Positions 58,475 through 64,000 of a DNA stretch of 64,000 nt are shown in pieces. This DNA is from Lysobacter arseniciresistens ZS79. Its GTDB lineage: Bacteria > Pseudomonadota > Gammaproteobacteria > Xanthomonadales > Xanthomonadaceae. The position numbers and the translations under genes are program-made. The notes beneath the pieces were generated by a model. The model saw nothing but the letters and a program-made list of their open reading frames with translations, had not been told where the DNA came from and made no database searches. The stretch is from contig NZ_AVPT01000009.1 of assembly GCF_000768335.1 (NCBI RefSeq), positions 40,356 to 104,355 of the forward strand, given 5' to 3'. The stretch's first letter is position 1, and each line of letters starts with the position of its first letter.

Positions 58475-58759
58475 TCAGCCGGCGAAGCCCAGCGCGGGGT
58501 CGAGCCGGTAGGCCGCGCGCAGCTCGGCGAGGCCGGCCGGGCTGCCGTCGATGCGTGCGTCCGGCAGCTGCGCGGCCAGCTCGGCCAGCAGCGCCAGGCC
58601 AGCGCTGTCGAGCGACGGGACCGCGTTCAGGTCGAGCCGGCGGGCGCCGGCCAGCAACGGTCGCGCCGCGGTCCACGCGGCGGCCACCGCGGCGCGGTCG
58701 AGCACGCCGCCGAACACCAGCGCGTCGCCCTCGCGGGTGACCGTCGCGGCGCCGGCCAT
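58475..58759 (-). CDS. mlaB: STAS domain protein MlaB
   Basis: This 94-residue STAS domain has the core DLNAVPSLDSAGLALLAEL, where the Ser-Leu-Asp-Ser segment matches the anti-sigma-antagonist-like motif. MlaB binds the ATPase MlaF and regulates the MlaFEDB complex. ATG 58759 overlaps the mlaC stop (TGATG), showing tight coupling. Confidence 0.9.
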   Translation of the reverse strand: MAGAATVTREGDALVFGGVLDRAAVAAAWTAARPLLAGARRLDLNAVPSLDSAGLALLAELAAQLPDARIDGSPAGLAELRAAYRLDPALGFAG

Positions 58760-59415
58760 CAGTCGGTACCGGCCTTGAGCTTGCCGGTTTCCAGCTGCGC
58801 GGCGACCTCGGCGATCGACTGCCGCGACAGCGGGCCGTCGAACTGGTTGCGGAAGGTCTGCACGAAGCTGACCCCCTCGACCATCACGTCGAACACCTTC
58901 CAGTCGTTGCCGTTCCGGCGCAGCAGGTAGTCGACCGGAACCGGCTCGCCGCCCTCGCGCAGGAACTCGCTGGACACCTTGACCATCGCGCCGCCGCGCA
59001 GCGGGGTCTCGGACTTCACCCGCACCTTCAGCTGGCTGTTGAAGTCCAGCAGCGACGAGCCATAGCGCGCCATCAGGCTGTTGGCCAGGGCGTCGGCGAA
59101 CTTGCCGACCTCGGCGTCGGAGGCGCCGCGGCCGTGGCGGCCGAGCACCAGCCGGGCGGCGTAGGTGCGGTCGAACATGTTGTCGAACTCGCTGGCGATG
59201 AACGTGCGCAGCGCGCCGCGGTCGGCGCGGAACTCGTCACGGCGCTCTTCCAGCGTGGTCAGGATGCGGGTCGAGTTGTCGAGCACGAGCTTGCTCGGCG
59301 ACACGGTGCTGGCGGCCGAAGCGGCCTGCGGCTGGGCGAGCACCGTCGCGGGCGCGGCGGCCAGCAGCGCGGCGGAGACGAACAGGGCGATGAGGTTGCG
59401 CTTCATGGGCTTCAT
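58759..59415 (-). CDS. mlaC: Periplasmic phospholipid carrier MlaC
   Basis: This 218-residue protein has a signal peptide (about 1-27, cleaved after Val-Leu-Ala-Gln) and the MlaC/Tol-Pal-associated domain (ASEFDNMFDRTYAARLVLGR, DYLLRRNGNDWKVFDVMVEG, Val-Ser-Phe-Val-Gln-Thr-Phe-Arg-Asn-Gln-Phe). It shuttles lipids between MlaA-OmpC and MlaFEDB. The ATG at 59415 overlaps the mlaD stop (ATGA); the ATG at 59406 is an alternative. Confidence 0.95.
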   Translation of the reverse strand: MKPMKRNLIALFVSAALLAAAPATVLAQPQAASAASTVSPSKLVLDNSTRILTTLEERRDEFRADRGALRTFIASEFDNMFDRTYAARLVLGRHGRGASDAEVGKFADALANSLMARYGSSLLDFNSQLKVRVKSETPLRGGAMVKVSSEFLREGGEPVPVDYLLRRNGNDWKVFDVMVEGVSFVQTFRNQFDGPLSRQSIAEVAAQLETGKLKAGTD

Positions 59416-59960
59416 TCCGTGGGAAGGTCGGTACCGCTTTCCTGCAGGTAGGCGGGCACGGCGTCGTCGGCCGCCTCGCCGGCAGGATCGGACGTATTGT
59501 CCGCGCCGCCGCTGAACATGTACTTGCCGACCATCTGGATCAGGTCGACCGAGGACTGGGTCAGGAAGATCGAGTCGCCGGGCCTGAGCGGTTCCGGGTC
59601 GCCGCCGGGCTGCAGGCCGACGTAGCTTTCACCCAACAGGCCGGAGGTCAGGATCGCCGCGCTGGTGTCGGCCGGCAGGTCGGAATAGCGCTCGTCGATC
59701 GCCAGGGTGACCACCGAGTCGAGCTTGACCGGGTCCAGCGTGATGCCGGACACGTGGCCGATCGCGACGCCGCCGACCTTGACCGGCGCGTTGGTGCGCA
59801 GCGGCCCGAGGTTGGTGAAGCGCGCGGTGATCTCGTAGTGGTTGCCGCCAAGGCCGAACTTGCCGTTGGTGGAGGCGATCGCCAGCACCAGCAGCGAGGC
59901 CAGCGCCAGCAGCAGGAAGGCGCCGACGGCGAATTCGATACGGGGTGCGCGGGAGGACAT
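59412..59960 (-). CDS. mlaD: Outer membrane lipid asymmetry MCE protein MlaD
   Basis: The 182-residue inner-membrane protein has an N-terminal helix (IEFAVGAFLLLALASLLVLA) and an MCE domain (YEITARFTNLGPLRTNAPVK, SGLLGESYVGLQPGGDPEPL). It forms the hexameric ring through which lipids pass to MlaFEB. The start (ATG 59960) lies 6 bp after the mlaE stop. The C-terminal ~40 residues are acidic and not conserved. Confidence 0.95.
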   Translation of the reverse strand: MSSRAPRIEFAVGAFLLLALASLLVLAIASTNGKFGLGGNHYEITARFTNLGPLRTNAPVKVGGVAIGHVSGITLDPVKLDSVVTLAIDERYSDLPADTSAAILTSGLLGESYVGLQPGGDPEPLRPGDSIFLTQSSVDLIQMVGKYMFSGGADNTSDPAGEAADDAVPAYLQESGTDLPTE

Positions 59961-59966
59961 AGGTAG

Positions 59967-60716
59967 TTACCTGAAAAGCAACGCGGACATGACGAAGTTG
60001 AACATCAGCACCAGCAGCGAGGCGTTGACCACCGCCTTGGTGGTCGCCACCGAGGTGCCCTCGATGGTCGGCTCGGCGTGGAAGCCGACATAGGCCGCGA
60101 CCAGCGCCGCGACCGCGCCGAACACCGCCGACTTGACCAGCGCCATGCCGAAGTCGTCGACGAAATCGACGCTGTCGCGCAGCACCTGCCAGAACACGCC
60201 GGCGTCGATGCCGATCACGTGGACCGCCTCGAAGTAGCTGGCCGACAGCGCCAGGCTGCAGAAGAACCCGGTCAGCAGCGGCACGCACAGCACCGCGGCC
60301 CAGAACCGCGGCGCCACCGCCTTGCCGACCGGGTCGATCGCCATCAGGCCGAGCGCGGTGATCTGGTCGGTCGCGCGCATCAGGCCCAGTTCGGCGGCGA
60401 TCGAGCTGCCGGCGCGGCCGATGAACAGCAGCGCGGTCAGCACCGGCGCCAGCTCGCGGTACAGGCCGAGGCCGACCAGCGCGCTGATCTGGCTGGAGGC
60501 GCCGTAGGTGTCGAGCGCGCGGTAGCCCAGCAGCGTGATCGACAGGCCGACGAAGGCGCCGCCGACGGCGATGATCGGCAGCGAGCGCGCGCCGATCTTG
60601 TAGATCTCGCGGACGAACTCGCGGAACAGGTCCGCGCCCGGGCGCGAGGCGCGGATCACCGACAGGGTGAACAGGCCGGCGCGTCCGACCGAGCGGGTGG
60701 CGGCGACAAACGGCAT
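59967..60716 (-). CDS. mlaE: Lipid asymmetry maintenance ABC permease MlaE
   Basis: The 249-residue permease has about five membrane helices with family motifs (IIAVGGAFVGLSITLLGYRA, LYRELAPVLTALLFIGRAGS, AELGLMRATDQITALGLMAI, DFGMALVKSAVFGAVAALVA). ATG 60716 overlaps the mlaF stop (ATGA). The frame remains open far upstream because of GC-rich codon bias, but family length (~260) sets this start. Confidence 0.96.
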   Translation of the reverse strand: MPFVAATRSVGRAGLFTLSVIRASRPGADLFREFVREIYKIGARSLPIIAVGGAFVGLSITLLGYRALDTYGASSQISALVGLGLYRELAPVLTALLFIGRAGSSIAAELGLMRATDQITALGLMAIDPVGKAVAPRFWAAVLCVPLLTGFFCSLALSASYFEAVHVIGIDAGVFWQVLRDSVDFVDDFGMALVKSAVFGAVAALVAAYVGFHAEPTIEGTSVATTKAVVNASLLVLMFNFVMSALLFR

Positions 60717-61504
60717 CAGGCGGCCTCTGCGTTGCGGGGGGCGGCGTCGAACGGAATCGGCCCGTCCGGCTGGCCGTCGAGGAACTGCCGCACCAGCGGA
60801 TCGGTGCTGGCCTGCAGTGCGTCCGGCGTGCCGGAGAACACGATCCCGCCATTGGCAATCACGATCGCGTGGTCGGCCACCGGCAGGGTTTCGTGGACGT
60901 GGTGGGTGACCACGATGCTGGTCAGGCCGAGGCTGTCGTTGAGCTTGCGCACCAGCTCCATCACCACGCCGCTGGCGATCGGGTCGAGTCCGGTCAGCGG
61001 TTCGTCGTAGATCATCAGCGGCGGATCCAGCGCCAGCGCGCGGGCCAGCGCGACGCGGCGCGCCATGCCGCCCGACAGCTCGCGCGGGAAGGCGTCGGCG
61101 GCGGCGCGCAGGCCGACCGCGTGCAGCTTCATCCGCACCAGCCGGTCGATGACGGGTTTCGGCAATTTCGTGTGCGTGCGCAGCGGCAGGGCGACGTTCT
61201 CGGCGGCGGTCAGGTCGGTCAGCAGGCCGTTGCCCTGCAGCAGCACGCCGATGCCCTTGCGCAACTCCAGCAATGCGCGGGTGTTGCGCGGCACCGGCCG
61301 GCCGAGCACCTCGACCGTGCCGGCGGCGGGCTCCAGCTCGCCGGTCAGCGCCGCCAGCAGGGTCGACTTGCCGCTGCCCGACGGCCCCAGCACCGCCACC
61401 ACGTGCCCGCGCGGGACGGCCAGGTCGATGTCGCGCAGCACCGTGCGACCGCCGCGGTCGAGGCGGAGGCCGGCAATGCGGACGATGGGGCTGGGGTCGG
61501 ACAT
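60716..61504 (-). CDS. mlaF: Lipid asymmetry maintenance ABC ATPase MlaF
   Basis: The 262-residue ATPase has Walker A GPSGSGKSTL, signature LSGGMARRV, Walker B LMIYDEPLTGLD and switch His in Val-Val-Thr-His-His. AGGAGT lies ahead of ATG 61504. It powers retrograde phospholipid transport with MlaE, MlaD and MlaB. It is first in the operon mlaF-E-D-C-B-A and divergent from recC. Confidence 0.96.
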   Translation of the reverse strand: MSDPSPIVRIAGLRLDRGGRTVLRDIDLAVPRGHVVAVLGPSGSGKSTLLAALTGELEPAAGTVEVLGRPVPRNTRALLELRKGIGVLLQGNGLLTDLTAAENVALPLRTHTKLPKPVIDRLVRMKLHAVGLRAAADAFPRELSGGMARRVALARALALDPPLMIYDEPLTGLDPIASGVVMELVRKLNDSLGLTSIVVTHHVHETLPVADHAIVIANGGIVFSGTPDALQASTDPLVRQFLDGQPDGPIPFDAAPRNAEAA

Positions 61505-61658
61505 CGTGACTCCTGTGGACCGGCTGGCGTGGACCGGCCGGCGCCGGACGCCGGGAATCGCGCAGGATCGCGCCGGCTGGCTGAATCGCGACAGTATCGC
61601 AGCACCGGCGCGCGACCGCCCGCCGCGATCTCGCCGGCTGCGACGGCGCTGCGGCAAG

Positions 61659-64000
61659 ATGGCCGCGATGCCCAGCCCGCCCGACTTCCGCCTGTACCAC
61701 TCCAACTCGCTGGACGTCCTCGCCGGGCTGCTGGCGCAGGAGCTGCGCGCGGCGGCGCCGGGGCAGCCGCTGCTGGCGCCGGACATCGTGCTGATCCCGC
61801 AGGTGGCGATGCGGCGCTGGCTGCAGGCGACGCTGGCGCAGGCGCACGGGGTTGCCGCCAACCTCGAGTTCCTGACCCCGGGCGAGCTTGTCCGGCGCGC
61901 GCTGGACGCCAACGTCGACGGCGCCGGCGAGGACCTCGACGCCGACGCGCTGCGCTGGCGCCTGCTGGCCGCGCTCGGCGACCCCGCGCTGATGCGGGCG
62001 CCGGCGATGGCCGGGTTGCGCCGCTACCTGGCGGCCGATGCCGGCGCCGGCGTCGATCCGCTCAAGGCCTGGGGCCTGGCCGGCGAGCTGGCGGCGGTGT
62101 TCGAGAAGTACCAGGCCTGGCGCCGCGACTGGCTGCTGGACTGGGAGGCCGGCGCCGACCCGCGCGAGCCGCAGGCGCTGCTGTGGCGCCACGTCGCCCG
62201 CGGCCGCCGCCACCGCGCCCGGCGCATCGACGACTACCTGCGGCGCTTCGCCGGCGACGACGCGCCGCTGCCGGCCGGGCTGCCGCCGCGGCTGTTCGCG
62301 TTCGCCACCCTCAACATCTCGCCCGACGTGCTGCGCGTGGTCGCGACCCAGGCGCGGGTCGGTACGCTGCACTTCTACCTGCCGTCGCCGACGCGCGAGT
62401 ACTGGGGCGACCTGCAGACCCTCGGCGAGCGCCTGCGCGGCGGCGAGGACGTCTTCGGCGACCTGCGCGACGGGTCCGCCGACAACCCGCTGCTGCAGGC
62501 CTGGGGCGCGGCCGGGCGCGACTTCATGGCGGTGCTCGGCAGCTACGAGGTGGTGCATCCGGCCGGCGATGTCCCGGCCTACGCCGAGCCGCTGCCGCGC
62601 GCCGGCGACCCGCTCGCCGACGGCCTGCTCAAGCGCCTGCAACGCGACCTGTTCCATCGCCGCGGCACCCCCGGCGCGCCGTTGCGCGAGAGGGTCGACC
62701 GCAACGACCCGACCCTGCAGGTGCACGCCTGCCACACCCGCCTGCGTGAGGTGCAGGTACTGCACGACCAGCTGCGCGGCCTGCTCGAGGACACGCGCTT
62801 CGACCCGCCGCTGCAGCCGCGCGAGATCGCCGTGCTGGCGCCCGACATCGACCCCTACGTGCCGTACATCGAGGCGGTGTTCGGCGGCCGCGCGGGCCGG
62901 CCCGACTTCATCCCGTATGCACTGGCCGACGCCAGCCCGCTGGCCGGCGAGCCGCTGGCCGAGGTGTTCCTGCGGCTGCTGGCGCTGCCGGTGTCGCGCT
63001 TCGGCCTGCACGAGGTGCTCGACCTCGTCGCCAGCCCGCCGCTGGCCGCCGCCGCCGGCCTCGACGCCGCCGCGCTGGAGCGCCTGCACGAATGGCTGCA
63101 GGCCGCCGATGTGCGCTGGGGGCTGGATGCCGGCCACCGCCAGCGTCACGGCGCCCCGGCCGACGACGGCTGGACCTGGCGCTTCGCGATCGACCGGCTG
63201 CTGCTCGGGCACGCCACCGGCGACGACGCCCCGCTGGCGACCGGCGCCGGCGAGGTGCTGGCGCCGTGGCCCCAACTCGAGGGCGGCGCGCTCGACGCGC
63301 TCGACGCCCTGTTGCGGCTGCTGCGCACGCTCGAACGCCACGAGCGCACGCTGGCCGAGGCGATGCCGCCTTTGCAGTGGCGCGAACGACTGCTCGGCCT
63401 GCTCGATGCGCTGCTGCCGGCGCCGCCGGCCAACCCGGCCACCCAGCGCGCACTCGACCGCCTGCGCCAGCTGGTCGGCGCGTTCGCCGACAGCGCCGCG
63501 GCCGCCGGCTACGACTCGCCGCTGGCGCCGGAGGTGGTGCGCGCGCACTTCGCCGCGGTGCTGGCCGAGGCCGACACCCGCGCGCCGCTGCTGACCGGCG
63601 GCATCAGCTTTGCCCGCATGGTGCCGCTGCGGCTGCTGCCGTTCCGCGCGATCTGCGTGCTCGGCCTCGACGACGGCGCCTACCCGCGGCGCGACCCGGC
63701 CGCCGGCCTCAACCGGCTGACCGCCGAGCTCGGCAGCCCGCGCCGGCGCCATGGCGACCGCTCGCTGCGCGAGGACGACCGCTTCCTGTTCCTGCAGCTG
63801 CTGGCCTCGGCCGGCGACGTGTTCTACCTGAGCTACCTCGGCGCCGATGCGCGCGACGGCAGCGAGCGCGAGCCGTCGGTGCTGGTCGCCGAACTGCTCG
63901 ACGCCGCCGCCGCCCAGCACGCCGACCCGGCCACCGCGCGCGAGGCGCTGGTGGTGCGCCAGCCGCTGCAGCCGTTCGCGCCGGCCGCGTTCGGCGCCGG
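61659..64000 (+). CDS. recC: RecBCD enzyme subunit RecC (3' end outside window)
   Basis: About 780 residues from ATG 61659 (or 61668) run unbroken to the window edge; RecC is about 1,120 residues in E. coli. Visible features are the N-terminal Phe-Arg-Leu-Tyr-His-Ser-Asn-Ser-Leu-Asp-Val-Leu, FEKYQAWRRDWLLDW, TLHFYLPSPTREYWGD, REIAVLAPDIDPYVPYIEAV and FRAICVLGLDDGAYPRRDPA. RecC recognises Chi and scaffolds RecB and RecD. The gene is divergent from mlaF across a 154-bp promoter region. recB and recD are expected beyond the right edge. Confidence 0.93.
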   Translation, partial: MAAMPSPPDFRLYHSNSLDVLAGLLAQELRAAAPGQPLLAPDIVLIPQVAMRRWLQATLAQAHGVAANLEFLTPGELVRRALDANVDGAGEDLDADALRWRLLAALGDPALMRAPAMAGLRRYLAADAGAGVDPLKAWGLAGELAAVFEKYQAWRRDWLLDWEAGADPREPQALLWRHVARGRRHRARRIDDYLRRFAGDDAPLPAGLPPRLFAFATLNISPDVLRVVATQARVGTLHFYLPSPTREYWGDLQTLGERLRGGEDVFGDLRDGSADNPLLQAWGAAGRDFMAVLGSYEVVHPAGDVPAYAEPLPRAGDPLADGLLKRLQRDLFHRRGTPGAPLRERVDRNDPTLQVHACHTRLREVQVLHDQLRGLLEDTRFDPPLQPREIAVLAPDIDPYVPYIEAVFGGRAGRPDFIPYALADASPLAGEPLAEVFLRLLALPVSRFGLHEVLDLVASPPLAAAAGLDAAALERLHEWLQAADVRWGLDAGHRQRHGAPADDGWTWRFAIDRLLLGHATGDDAPLATGAGEVLAPWPQLEGGALDALDALLRLLRTLERHERTLAEAMPPLQWRERLLGLLDALLPAPPANPATQRALDRLRQLVGAFADSAAAAGYDSPLAPEVVRAHFAAVLAEADTRAPLLTGGISFARMVPLRLLPFRAICVLGLDDGAYPRRDPAAGLNRLTAELGSPRRRHGDRSLREDDRFLFLQLLASAGDVFYLSYLGADARDGSEREPSVLVAELLDAAAAQHADPATAREALVVRQPLQPFAPAAFGA

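Noticed and set aside
59967..63920. 1,317-codon open frame on the minus strand opposite recC and continuing into mlaE
   Set aside because: Only the part up to 60716 has MlaE motifs. The rest is Arg/Gln/Ala/Gly-rich antisense of recC, kept open by high third-position GC.

Overview
The window is chromosomal DNA of very high G+C from a gammaproteobacterium of the Xanthomonadaceae/Lysobacteraceae, most like Lysobacter or Luteimonas. The basis is the replication-origin gene order mnmE-yidC-rnpA-rpmH / dnaA-dnaN-recF-gyrB, a tonB-exbB-exbD-exbD operon close to gyrB, a perfect CRP/Clp-type operator, and parS sites of the TGTTCCACGTGGAACA type. No rRNA, tRNA, CRISPR array or insertion sequence was seen. 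The left edge cuts a small secreted-protein gene and the right edge cuts recC.

Layout. (1) 1-4.2 kb, minus strand: a Flp/Tad-type pilus block (Flp pilin, TadG-like, lipoprotein, TadE-like, unknown secreted protein) behind a control region with a Clp-like site. (2) 4.2-12.2 kb: a lipoprotein, a YadGH-type ABC exporter, ferredoxin-NADP reductase, an S33-type hydrolase lipoprotein, a NatAB-type ABC exporter and a TonB-C-terminal lipoprotein. (3) 12.3-22.9 kb: the origin region. The dnaA-dnaN gap carries DnaA boxes, and three parS sites sit just after dnaN and inside recF. (4) 23-27.8 kb: M48 peptidase, TPR protein and the TonB/ExbB/ExbD/ExbD energising system. (5) 27.8-35.9 kb: pdxJ, cardiolipin synthase, radical SAM protein, SLC13/TrkA-C-type transporter, a histidine kinase with an Rcp1-like regulator, and a PKHD-type dioxygenase.

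(6) 36.1-45.3 kb is the most interesting part: a Fap-like functional-amyloid island. It has a sigma54-type promoter with an upstream palindrome. Then come a small secreted protein, a three-repeat minor subunit, four tandem three-repeat subunits ending in CxxC, a C39 peptidase (FapD-like), a secreted FapE-position protein and a coiled-coil/beta-barrel outer-membrane protein (FapF-like). A convergent gene for a sigma54-dependent activator closes the island behind a shared terminator. The third tandem subunit gene is a chimera made by an exact 837-bp tandem duplication.

(7) 45.4-57.2 kb: fbp, a two-component system (DesK-type kinase/LuxR regulator), a membrane-DUF2141 fusion, phenylalanine hydroxylase with a divergent Lrp-type regulator and paired operators, an AIM24-family protein, a rhomboid protease, an RlmI-type methyltransferase, a REP-like hairpin, a KTSC protein and rmuC. 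(8) 57.2-61.5 kb: the complete mlaFEDCB-mlaA phospholipid-transport cluster, divergent from recC.
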